A stretch of 64,000 bases of DNA from Chelydra serpentina (lineage: Eukaryota > Chordata > Testudines > Chelydridae): assembly GCA_037349315.1 (NCBI GenBank), contig JBAIAC010000054.1, forward strand, positions 5,989,570 through 6,053,569, written 5' to 3'. The notes beneath the pieces are model-generated. The model was not told the origin of the DNA and made no database searches. It worked only from the letters and a program-made list of their open reading frames with translations. The translations under genes and the position numbers were made by a program. How positions within the stretch are numbered: the first letter of the stretch is position 1; the number at the start of each line of letters is the position of its first letter. Below are positions 8,251 through 19,892 of the stretch, in pieces.

Positions 8251-11200
8251 CTAGCCCATGGAGTAGGCTGAATTTGTTCCTGTCACTCTCATTCCACCAG
8301 CATTTGTCACACTCCCTTGTTGATCTTGTTTTAAATCAGGCCCCGTCCCTGCAAACACTGGCCAGGATTCCACAAGCTGCCCTGCGCACTCGAGTCCTTG
8401 CAGCTGCCAGGAGCTCCATGGAAGCCAAGGAGGGTCTGCCACATGCATGCAGGGATCCACCGAGGTGACCCGCTTGTGGGATTCTGTCACTTCTGCATGA
8501 GTTTGCTCATGTGAATAGTCTAATTGACTTCACTGGGGTCTGCACATGCACAAAACTCCTTCCATGTGGATCAATTAGAGGATCGGTGGCTTTGTCCACC
8601 AAACTTGTCACAGGGGTCCAGCCACATTCATCTCATTGTAAAACTGGGACCTTTGAAAGAATACGACTTTTTCATCTCAGCATTTGCAAACATCTCCTTT
8701 TAATGTGCTACTTTATAGTCATCACTGCATGCCAGAGAGCTGATTAATCCATTTTAATTAGTGATAGCACTGGGACTTCTACTGAATTTGACCCATTGCA
8801 TGGCAATTTTACACCTTCCAATATTTGTAGTCATACCACTGTGTTGTCACTGTTACATCAGCTGCATTGTGAATGAGTCACAGCTAGAAAGGGAACCCCA
8901 TTTCAAACACTGTCAGGCTCAAACCCAGCCAGCAGCTCCGTGTAGGTGAACGCCTGCAGTCTTCGGTGAGCTTCATCCTAAGGGCAGTGAGTCACCCACA
9001 ATGATCAGCTCGTAAGATCGGGGCCTTCGTTGTGACAACTTCTCTGGTGATCAGAACGGTTGCTGAAAACATTCCCAGAAGTGCGAGCAGCCAGAGAAGG
9101 TTGAACTCAATCATTTGTTAAAATCTACATTCTCCATCTCCACTTCAAGGAATCACTTCTGCAAATGTGCTCAATAGACATCCACATTGTCCCCTAGGAG
9201 TTTAATAAGCATGGGCTATTATGGGGCTAGAAATCAGACCAGGGCAGTCATTTACAGACTCTCTGGAAGAGAAGAATTTGGGCCCTGTCAATTTCCCATG
9301 TTGCAGAATTTGGCTGCCAGAAAGTAGCAGAGTACAGAAAGTTCCACGCCGCCGTTTCTTCTTCTCTCCATTCACTCCTACGGCACCGTCATCTTTTGTC
9401 CAATGAGGGTTTTGATCTGACCTGAATTGTTTACAGGATGCAGTTTCTTGGGATTCTGCGGCTAACATCATCCCTCTCAGCCCCATGGTCAAACCCATGG
9501 TAGAAAGCTCTGCGGGAGGAAATCTCCATGAGGAGACCATAGCTGAGATACCTGAAGACAGGTGGACAGGAAGAAGTGAGCTTCACCACATGGCTGCCAC
9601 ATCCACCATCTCCTAGGGACCTCAGGATCCACCATAATGCTGTTGGGCCTTCATGATCCTGAGCCTGAGAAATGTCCTGTCCAGACCAGGCCTGCGAGAG
9701 AGGGACACAGATGACACTGCCACCTCCACTGGCTCCGGCCAAATCCCAAGCACCACCTGAGATGTAAGACTTTGGTTCCTGCTGTCACCACCGCCCCCAC
9801 CTTTGTGTGTCATTTTCCTTCCCTCCCATTTCTCCTCTTTCTTCTCCTTCTCCTTTTGCTTCTGTTTAGTAAGAGTCTGGCTGAGCTGGCCAAGACTGCA
9901 TATTTTGCAACACTGCTGGGATCCTGCGACTAAAGAGGCAGCGAAAAGCAATGTTCTAAGCAGCCCAATGCTGGTACACGTTTGCCAGGGCTCAGGCTGT
10001 TGGCTGATCGGACCGTGTGCGGCTGTGCCTTTAGTTCGCCAGCAGTAAGGCTGCAAGTGAAAGTCAACACCAGAGACTGAAGCTGCTTTTTCAATCTTGC
10101 CCTGGTTGTGTGTTTTTGGCTTATTCTGTCTTTTCGAAACAGCATCCGTCTGCAACAACAGATCCAGCCCATCTCAGCTAACTCCTTCTCTTTACCAAAA
10201 ACAACCAACCAAAAGCAAACAATAACCCCCAAATAACAAAGGGCAAAACAAAGGATGGTTATTACCATCTTTAATACCATCAAAGAGACCTTCAGACAGG
10301 GCTTTTCCCTTCGAAAAACTCTTCTAGCAAAAGACTATTGTTAAAACAAAAGACTCACTCAAAACGCTACATTTCAAACGCTTGAACTGTTTCCTTCTTG
10401 TTCCCTGTCTTTAATAAAAGGTTACAAAGATTTTTAACAGGGTGTTTGCTGTGGGACTGAGCAGACCAATGTCTGTGTGTTCCAAAATCCCAAGCCTTGG
10501 TTGAATGAAAAATCAATGAAAAACCATAATAATTTTGTTTCAGGCCAAACCAAACCAATATTTATTTATTTATATATGTATTTCTCCAACTGGCCCCCAA
10601 ACTGAGAAGTCAATGGTTCGCTCAGCTCCATTCAGCATCCCAGTGCAGCTCCTTGTTGACTCTTTGCAAACTTCGTCCCCACCTAGCTCTCTGGGCTCCT
10701 TCCCCCGCCACTCTCCCAGCCGTTCCCTTGCCAACCCCCTGCCATGCTGCTCCTCAGGCTAACATTATTCTCCCTTTCTCCTGCCCTAAACTTCCCTCTC
10801 TTCCTTCAAGTGCCTCCTTAAACAAGATCCTTCACGGGAGAATGAGAACTCAAAGAAACCAAGAGTAACCCTTCTGCCAGTCACAGTTGGCAGCACCAAG
10901 GGCCGGGTTCAATATCTAGGGGTTCCGTTCCAATAACACAGTCCAAACTAGCTCAAGCCCCCACCCAGTGACCTGGGACAAATGTATAGCACCCTCCTGG
11001 GCACCTCTAAGTGGCAATACTTCCCCTCTTGCAAGCACCGAGTCTGAGTGTAGCAAAAGCCTTTTAATAACAGAGAGAAACAATGTGGCATTATGTTGGG
11101 GAAACATCACAAACAAGATTCATAACACAAACTATGAGCCAAAAACCCACCCCAAGCAAATTGGGCTGTGTCCTTTTTCCCTTTTGTTCTTGAGTCCAGC

Positions 11201-12876
11201 AACCCAACAGTCTCTGTCCCTGGTCAGTGCAGCCCCAGAGTTCCAAAGTTCATCTGCAGAGTTTTACCCCCAAGCCTGGGTGGAAATGGGGGTGGGGGGG
11301 AGAAGGTGAAGGGGGTACCTTACATGCTCCAATGGCCAACTGCCCTGCCTCTCCATGGGGTTCTGCTGCAGCCTTCAGCACCAACTGCTCCTCTCCACCA
11401 GCTGCCCTGCAAGCCACTCCTCAATATAGCTTCAGGGGCCCCTCCTACTTAACACAGTACTCAGTGATTTCAGCTCTAGTAGGGGAGCCTCAGTGTTCAT
11501 GCACCATTGGGACCAAATTCAGCTCTGCAGTCCGTAACCTGACTCCTAATGGAATCAAAATTAGCTCTGATTACACAGTGGAGAAAAGACAGGGTGCAAT
11601 TGGCATTTAGGGCCCTAAGACAGCACCCACACCAACAGCTACAAATCTCTATCCCTGACATCTCTCAATTCACTGGGGTTTGGAACCCATGTCCCTTGCC
11701 TAGCGAGTGCTACTTCATTTAGGGCAAGTCCCTCCATCATAAAATGCCAGTTACAGCTCTACTATCCCTGATTCACATAACCAGGACAGCAACACTTTAT
11801 TCGTCTTGCCCCAATAATGAGACCGGGGATCCCACAGCAGTCAAAGTGACCATTTGGGCAAGCTAGGCAGGATGGGTGTGCCCAGGCAAACGAGGTGTGC
11901 CCATGCACTCCTTTTCCACAACTCACCACCACATGTCAGGGTAGAGCTCATCCTGACTCTGCTTACACAAGCAAGAGATTCTCAGCTCCTTGGGGAAGGG
12001 CCTGTGCCCTCCTGTATGTTGTACAACCCCCAGCATGCTGCTGAGACTCCATAAATACCCCCGGTCCTGCCTTTCATTGCAGCCTTTAAGAATGAGATTT
12101 AGTGTCTGTGTGTATCCTTAGGAAAGAATCTTCTCAGCCCTTTTATTCTCTCAGCCCAAGGCACCGATGGAGCTGTGGCTGGAATAGCAATTGGAGCGCC
12201 TCGTGCTGAGAGAGACGGCCAGGCCAATCTCATGCTTCAGGGATTCCATGCTCACTGAGGGGTGAGAAAGGAATGTTTTGCCCCTATGTCTGAGAACTAC
12301 AAAGCTGGCCAGATGTAGTGTGGGGATTTTACCTTCCCCCTTCGCTGCTGAAAGAGGCAAGCTACTGGAGTGGACTGACCAAATGATCTGGAACTCCAGA
12401 GTGTCTGACACAGAATGATTTTGCACCTTGTGGTAGAATCTCCTTTTCTTATGACACGTTATATGGACAGCGTTTGTGGGGAGGCCCTGGGACTAAAATC
12501 CCCAACAAAAGCCAAGAGCAATCCTCCCTTAATCCAATCTGGGGGATACAAACCCCAAGGGCCCTGGCCAGGCAGCCCCAGGGTAGCTTGCCATTGTGAT
12601 GTCAGCAGTGGCCCTAGGTCACAAAGGGGGTAGGCAGCCCATGGCTCAGTGTGCTCTGGCAGTTGGAGGAGGGAGCACACGGCTGTCTGGGCTCTGCTTT
12701 TCAGACAGTTGGGAGCTTTTGGGAGTGTATAGCACCTGTTTACACAGAACTCACGGAGGAATCCACATCCTCACTGTCATCTGCGAGTATACGAGAGACA
12801 TCAACATTCTTCTGTGGCTCGACCATCCCAGCACAGGGGTGAGGGACCTTTCCAGATACTCCACAGAGAAGGGGTG
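8251..12876. other. Non-coding interval; no gene recognised
   Basis: Several open frames of up to 178 codons are present on both strands, but none shows a domain, phase-consistent splice sites or a plausible partner. At 10500-10513 copy A has 14 bp of filler where copy B has 730 bp (57051-57780). Confidence 0.5.
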
Positions 12877-13470
12877 TGTGACGTTATTGACATGAACTGG
12901 GACCATATAGATCATTGTTGCAACCAAGGTCCTGTAGTGCCACCAAATCTTGTATAAGGGGGGTCAAATAAGGTCTCTAAGACAAGGTTATGGTTTGCTG
13001 GTTATGATTATGCCATCTATATGTATGCATCATTTTTGTAGTTGAAGTTATGAATATTGGCTCTATACTGTCTGTATTTCACACTTATGCTATGTTTCTG
13101 GGTGACACCCCAGATGAGTTGGTGTCAGCTCTGCCTAGCCTGCTTGATGGCTCATTAAGGACCATCAGCTCTACAACTGACCCATTGAGAGAAGGCAGAC
13201 ACACCTTGTGACTCAGCAAGGCATACAGGGACAGCTTGTCTTTAGAATAAAGAAAGGAAGACCACATGGCAAGAGAATATAAAAAGCTGCTACAGTTCCT
13301 CCATCTTGTCTTAGAGGAGGAAAAACCCCAACCTTGGGCTGTAACTTCCCTGCTTGAGGCAATCTGTCCTGAATTGGTACTCACAGTTGGGTCAAACCAA
13401 ATCAGCATTGTTACAGTGGGATCTTCCAATTTTCCCACAGAATGATGTGGGGGAAACATTCCAGTGAGGG
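12877..13470 (+). mobile_element. LTR-like interspersed repeat, copy A
   Basis: Starts TGTGACGTTATTGACA and contains a TATA box (ATATAAAAAG near 13276). Related sequence occurs on the minus strand at about 26430-27570, where the two halves of homology are further apart, so this copy appears internally shortened. Class (ERV LTR) is inferred from the TG start, the TATA position and repetition; the 3' end is approximate. Confidence 0.55.
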
Positions 13471-15442
13471 CTTGTTTCAATTCAAAGTTTAGTGGTTAAC
13501 GGGAGAAACTGTTAACATCTTAAATTACAACAGCATATGCATATCACAACAAAACTGTTACAAGAGTTTATTACTCTCATCCCTCATCAGGGTTTTAGTT
13601 AACTTCTCTTACCAACACATGCTGAAGTTTTGGGGAGGTTTCCTTGGGTTGGTTTCTTTGCGAGGTTTCTCTCTTCTGTCTGTGTCAGCTTGCTTGTAGA
13701 GAGGGAGAGGATGAGTTGAGTTTGAGCAGGGTAGCAGAGAGTGTGTGGGGTACTCACTTAGAGTTTTTATACTTGCCTCTTCCCTATTTCCGTGCAATTT
13801 TAGAAAAACACACACCTCTCTCGGGCTTGTTTCAATTCAAAGTTGGCTGCAGTCGCCCTTTCATTGGCCTTGTACATTCATGGAGCCTCTTCATCTTATG
13901 GATAGGTAGTTTGTTAATGCGTATATGTGTTAGGGTTTTAAGTCTTTCTTGACAGTTATATTTCCTTTGGTTTTGTGGGAGAGATTCTCAGGACATCTTC
14001 AAATTTAGTCTTTTCTTCAGTTTCATTAGAGGTCAACAGGAAATGAAAATCTGTTTTTAAAAAGTCCAAACATGCTTGTTCTTTATGTAAATGTTTTTTA
14101 GTTCCCGAAGCAGTCTTAAAATGATATCATTCTTAGTGAGTCTTTAGCTTAAATAGCGATTGAAGAAGTTGTTGATTCTTTAGAACAATTGTTGGAGATG
14201 ATTCTTCTTATCTTTCTGCACTGGGGGGAAGGAGTCGCTAGAGCTCTGCCAGTAACTAATTAATTCCCCATTCATCTAATAAATAGTCTAGACTTAAATG
14301 TCTTCTTATATTCGGAATCAGCTGAGCAAGGTCATTAGATATCATGTTAGTACACAATGCATTTTACCACACATAGCAATGATATTAGAAAACCACATTA
14401 GATGCTTTGCATTCAGTTAAAATACTTTGCAAATATGCCCTCTAAAACAGTTTGCCATTTCAATATTTTAGAAATCAACTAAGGTTTTCTACAAAACTTT
14501 TTCTCAACTAAACACATTTTTCTCAAAAGTTTGAAGGACACAAGCAGAGGGTTTTCTTGCAAAGAGGGGCTGGTAGAGCCCACTTTACAGCCTAGATTTA
14601 TTGTTCTAACACATCCCTAAATTCATTCAACATAAATAACATCTTCACGTTCTCCTACAGGACCAGATCTTTCCTAAAACATTTTTCTTTATACCATTTG
14701 TGTTATGGAGATAGAGGATTAGATCTATAATAAACTGGCACCTTAGAGAAGAGGGAGGTGTAGATAAAACACTCTTTTGGTTGGTTTAACTCTTGACCCA
14801 AGTTCCTTAGAGTTACGGGCGGTTTGTTATAGCAATTAAACTTCTATTAACTATTTTGTACAAAGCACAAATACCAGTAATCAACACATATTTTAAACAT
14901 AGCACAAAAAAGAAAATAGTATAAAAGTTAAAGCAGATTTAAATGAGGACAGCTGCCTTTTAAAGTTTGTACAGACACTCTTGGGGGACATCAACAGTTT
15001 GACGGTCAAGGAGATGTTATTTTCCGGACATTTGCTTGTTACTGGATGACAGAAAGCTGAAGCCCTCTGCAATTTCTTTGATTAGCATGAACAATTTATA
15101 ACCTAGCTAACTAAAACTGGGGTACTGTTATATTTTCAAGCATCCTGGTGATAATATACTTATAGGTACATTTGAATGTTCAGTAAAGGCACAAACATAT
15201 TTGTAATGACCTAACATTATAAAAATAAGTTATACTAATGCTATTACTACATTTTTACATCAATATTGAGGTCTCGCCACCTCATATTGTCTCTCCAGGC
15301 AGGTCTTGTCTCTCCAGGCAGGCAGGCAGGCAGCAAAAAAACTAAGTCTGGGTCTCCTTGGCCCATCTAGAACCATGTGTGAGTATGGTAGGGGCATGGG
15401 AAGGAAGCCCCGGGGACTCATTCATGTTGGTTCTTGTCTTAG
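13471..15442. other. AT-rich non-coding stretch upstream of first MROH exon
   Basis: Long AT-rich interval without exon signatures, ending in a short GGCA microsatellite (15316-15333), which is longer in copy B (62582-62608). Confidence 0.5.
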
Positions 15443-18400
15443 GAGCCGATATGGATCTTTACGGCTACCTCCGCCGACTGCGGGTCCGGTCTGGAGGTGA
15501 GTAGGAATTCTCCCTAGAAATAGACCCTCCTCTCCCCCCATTGCTGTCCTCTCCAGAGCCACCTGAAGGGGACCACTGGGAATCTGCATAGAATCTCCAT
15601 GTGCTTGGGGAGTCGGGGTCTCCTGATGGAGGAAATTTGTTTTCTCCAAGGTTCCTTGGAGCATTTTGGTTTTATTTAAACCCACAGACATTTCTAGCCC
15701 TTCTGGACTTACAGGGTCCTGATGGGACCCCAATGGAGCACTGCCATCCCGGCCTTATCTGCACTCTCCTTGTCTCCTGAGGGAGATCTGTTATGAACTA
15801 AAGAAGCAGGGACAAGCAGAGCTGGGGAAGTCGTGGCCTCTTGGGCTAAAATCTTGAATGGAACCCTGCTGGTTTGGGAAGAATTTGGGGCAGATTCTCC
15901 CCAAATTTCCCCCTGGCCGCTATTACCCCTGCCCATGATATCTCAGCTCCCTACCTGTGGGTGAGGTGTTTGTCAAATGCCTTGGAGATGGGTGTGCAAT
16001 ATAAATGCTCTGGGCTGTGACTGGTGGCAGTCCCTCCCCAGAGATGCCATGCAGGGTGATTAGTTCCCCACACAGCTGTAGTGTCTACCTCACCCCTCTG
16101 GGGGTTCTGTCAGTGACTAGGAAAGGAGGAAATGACCCCTCCCCTTTGCACTTCTCCACAGCCACAGACCAGGGGAAGGAGGATACCGCAGCCACTGGGT
16201 ATTGCAGCCCTTCCCTGTATAGGCCTGCTGCCTCAGGTAGGTAGGAAACAGGGGTGCAGACTCCTCAGATTCACCCCTTTCCCTGGGTAGCCCTCTGTAA
16301 CCGTGATGGTGAAATGGTTCCAGTTCATAGTAAGTTGTTACAGATAAGGCTGCAACAAAACCCAGGTTCAGGCATCTAGGTCGGTTACAGAAAATGTATT
16401 TAGGCGACACTGTGAATGATAAAATCAAACTTAATTCAAAAAGAAAATGGTTAGTTAAGCAAACAGGCGCACAGTTACCACTTACACTATCAACACCGAG
16501 TGTGCGTAGAACTGTTGTATTGTGGATCAACGGGGGATCAGTCCACTGACAACAGAGTGAAGTACAGCCTTAGATCCGGGGGACATAACGATACCCTGGG
16601 GGTGTTAATTGGAGCGCTCACCGAATTAACAAAACAACTCCCAGTAGAAGCCAGTCTCATACTCTTGAACGTGCAACAGCCCCTTACACTAATTCTATTT
16701 TCATCGCCTCCTTATGGACTCTGTACATTACACGTGCTTTACACTAACATCTGCACCTATATCCTTCCCATACTAGCAGGACAGATAGCACTTTAATAAA
16801 ACAGTCACAATTCTCAAAAACGCTCATTAAAAACCTTGCTTAAACCAGTTATAACTAAAACCTAACAGTAGGAGAAGACCGAGCCATGTCCTTGCTAACT
16901 CTGACTTTCCCATAAGAGGATCTCCAACTTATCGCTAACTTTCCTCACACTAACAACTTCAGTTTTCCAAACTCTTCTACTCTTAAGCTAACTTTGGCCA
17001 AACCCCTAATTTCTACTTATTTCTTAAGCTAAACCATTCCATAGGTAGGCCAAATTCACAGCCATGAAGAAGTCATGGACCATGGAATCAGAGCTCCCCC
17101 ATGAACTCTGGCTATTGGAGGGGTGGGGAAGGAGAGGCTCCTACAATGCCCCTGACTCCAGCTGCTAGTCCCCTCTGGGCTGGGGAGGGACGGAACTTGC
17201 ACTTCCCCTGCACAGCTGCCCTCGCGGGGGAGATCAGACCCCCCCTACATACTCCGGCTGCTCGGAAGGCAGCGCAGAAGTGAGGGATCCCACAACCCCT
17301 CTACAACACTTTTGCGACTCCTCCACAACTCCGTTTTGGGGCAGAACCCCCCCAACAACATTGTGACATTTCAGATGTAAACATCTGGAAACCTGAAATT
17401 GATTTTCAAATCCTATGGCCATGAAATTGACTAGAATGGACTGTACATTTGATAGGGCGCTACCTATAGTCTATCCCTGCCCTTTGCCAACTCCTTCCAG
17501 TGGGTTGGCCCCATTCTTCCCATTACTGAGGTTATGCTTGTGCCTGGCATTCGACTTGTCCAGAGGCCTTGTGGTCTGCACTCCCTGAATGAGAAGGGCT
17601 CTTGGAGTCTCCATCTCCCTGCAGTTCTCCCTCCCCGGGCATTGCACGCGCTAGATTTCTAAATCCTCCAAGCTGTGTTTGCTGCAAGCTAGTCCCCACC
17701 CCCTGCACTGCTGAGACCCCATTGCCAACTGTGCGGGAGCCCGGGGGGCTGTGATTGCTGGCAGTGTCCTGCCTGTGACAGTGAGAAGGAGAGCTGGGAT
17801 GGCTTTGCCTGTGTTTAGAGAATCGCTCCTTTCTGGGTCACACAGGTGTTCTCTGTAACTGAGGCAGGTCTTTGGTGACCCAGGTGTGACTTTGTTACTC
17901 AGGGGAATCAGGGTCATTGAAGTGCCCCAAGAGGAGTGGAACCTGCTGCTTTGGGTACAGAAAACTCCCCTCCCCTCAGCACTGTCATTCAGATCCCTCC
18001 CCTGGGGTTCGCCCAGAGACCTTTAATGGAGAAATTTAACCCTTCTCTTCTCGTGACAGACACAGCAGAGCAAGAGACTGCAGTGTCAGCCAGAGATGGC
18101 AACCCACCTGACACAGAGTCTCCTGGTCCAGGTAGGCAGAAAGCAGCGTGATACACAGCCAGAATTCCTTTCCGAGGCCAACGTGGCTGTTCATCTGCAA
18201 TGTCTTTGACAGAATCAACATAATGTTTAGTTCTAACTTGTGCAAACAGTATCATTCCCGTGGGATCCTTCTGGGTGACCAGTGGTATAGTAACGCAGAG
18301 TGCTATATTAGAGAATCACAACTGCTATTACGAGAGTAAATGTCTCGTCAGCCTCAACATTCGGAAGGATGTCCTCAACTTACGATCACTGTGATCTGTA

Positions 18401-19892
18401 ACTGGCTGACTGTGTCAGGCGATCATGGCTGTGGCTGGAACAATGGGTGCTCCTGAGCCACACACATTCCACTCCTGGAAACAGACGCCAATGCGTTTTT
18501 CATGAGGGAGATGCCCATGTTTTTAATATGTACGTTACAAATGGCTTGTGAGTCACGCTCAGATGCTGTCTCAAGCACTGCGGGTTTGGTGGCTGTGCAG
18601 TGAGGTGGGCCAGAACAGGTCACTTCTTGGTCAGAGTTTCTCCAGCCAGAGCACACCCCATAAACTCAAATACCTCATGGAACCAATGCTCTCGGTGATA
18701 GAGCTGCCTTGCTGAATCCCCAGGACAAGGAGAGGTACCACAAAGGTTTTATCTCCAAGAAAGGGGGATCCCATATTTCAGTGCCACATCTCTGTGCCGC
18801 CACCTCCATCCGAGCCTCGCAATGTCTCTGGCTCCTTGGGGTTCTCCAGCCCCTGAGTTACGTTCTTCTGACTGAGGGGAACCCAATGGGACCCCTTCAA
18901 AGCCCTTAGTCAAGCAGAAAGCCTCCCCTGGGAAATGGAGATTCCCCCCACCCGGAGCAATTCCAGCCATCTTGGGAGCCGCAGACCAGCACAGAGACTT
19001 GAGCCTGGGTCTCATTCCACATGGCAATGCAGAGCACTGGGCACCAGAGCGCTACCTTGGCCTCCCAAGAGTGAGGGGTGAATGTTCTGAGGTCTGTGCA
19101 GGAGAAGAGAAACTCCTGTGATCTGTTTACATCGCTTCTTGTCTTAGGAGTCAATCTGGGGCTTTTGGACCGTCTCTGCCAAAGACTGACTCAGACTATT
19201 GGTGAGTAGGAATTCTGCCCAGATACAGATTTACCCCAGTTCCCCTCCCGTTCCTATTGCCCTTCCATAGAATCAGTTGCATGACACCTCACCCCACCAC
19301 TGCCCTTCTGCATTACAGGATGGACACCTTTCCAAACGGACCGGACAACTCTGGACTCCATCCAGACAGGCCCCACTGACTCTTCTGCCCCAGGTAGGAG
19401 TCAACGGCCTTTCGCTGTGACGAATCACCACTTTTCTATTCTGTCCCATCAGGAAGTTCCATCCCAGTGCACATAGGATCATTCAGTGCCTCAGTTTTCC
19501 TCGCTGCATAATGGGGCTAACAAGACCCACAACCTTCACTGAGGTCTGGAAGGTGTGGGTCATGTTTGTAAAGGGACTGGAAGAGGAAATGCCCGATCTG
19601 AGTGTTAAGTAACATGAGCCTGTCCGGGCTGTGATTGGTGGAAATCCCTCACCAGGGGTTCCATAGGGTGCAGACAGTTTCCACACAGTGGTATGTCCCT
19701 GTCGCCCCCCCAGGGCATTATATTGGTGACCAAGATTGGGGGAAATTAACCCCCACCCCCTGCCCCATCTGCCTGTATCCACAGACACAGAGGAGCAGAA
19801 GGAGGCCCAGAAACAAGACCCGGAGCCACAAACTCTGGCTGCAGGAGCGGGCAGCGACTGCAGCACTTCCTGTCCTGAGCCTTCTGATCCAG
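15443..19892 (+). CDS. MROH-like gene, exons 1-6 (short phase 1-1 exon array)
   Basis: Exons: 15443-15496, 16162-16236, 18060-18131, 19148-19201, 19319-19393, 19785-19892. All begin and end in phase 1, so any can be added or skipped without breaking the frame. Exons 1 and 4 are both 54 bp, share the acceptor GTCTTAG and donor GGTGAGTAGGAATTCT, and encode related helices (YLRRLRVRS and LLDRLCQRL). Exons 2, 3, 5 and 6 encode short acidic/Pro/Ser-rich linkers ending in PAASG, SPGPG, SSAPG and PSDPG. Flanking intron sequence is also similar, so the array arose by duplication. Low complexity suggests a flexible N-terminal tail. Confidence 0.65.

Larger units (their letters stand above)
1..16725. 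repeat. Long direct repeat, copy A (left part cut by window edge)
   Basis: This segment matches 47827-64000 in the same orientation with very few substitutions over most of its length; position 1 pairs with 47827 and 16725 with 64000. The visible differences are mostly length changes: 1,199 bp present here but missing in copy B (about 2985-4183), 14 bp here against 730 bp in copy B near 10500, CA-repeat length and small duplications. It carries a Maverick remnant, an isolated mannosidase exon, a promoter-like island and the first two exons of the MROH-like gene. The match runs to the window edge on both sides, so the boundaries of the repeat are not visible. Confidence 0.97.

Noticed and set aside
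9622..10158. 178-codon minus-strand frame
   Set aside because: Lys/Gln-rich and low complexity, with no domain or splice context; best explained as a chance frame opposite a pyrimidine-rich stretch.
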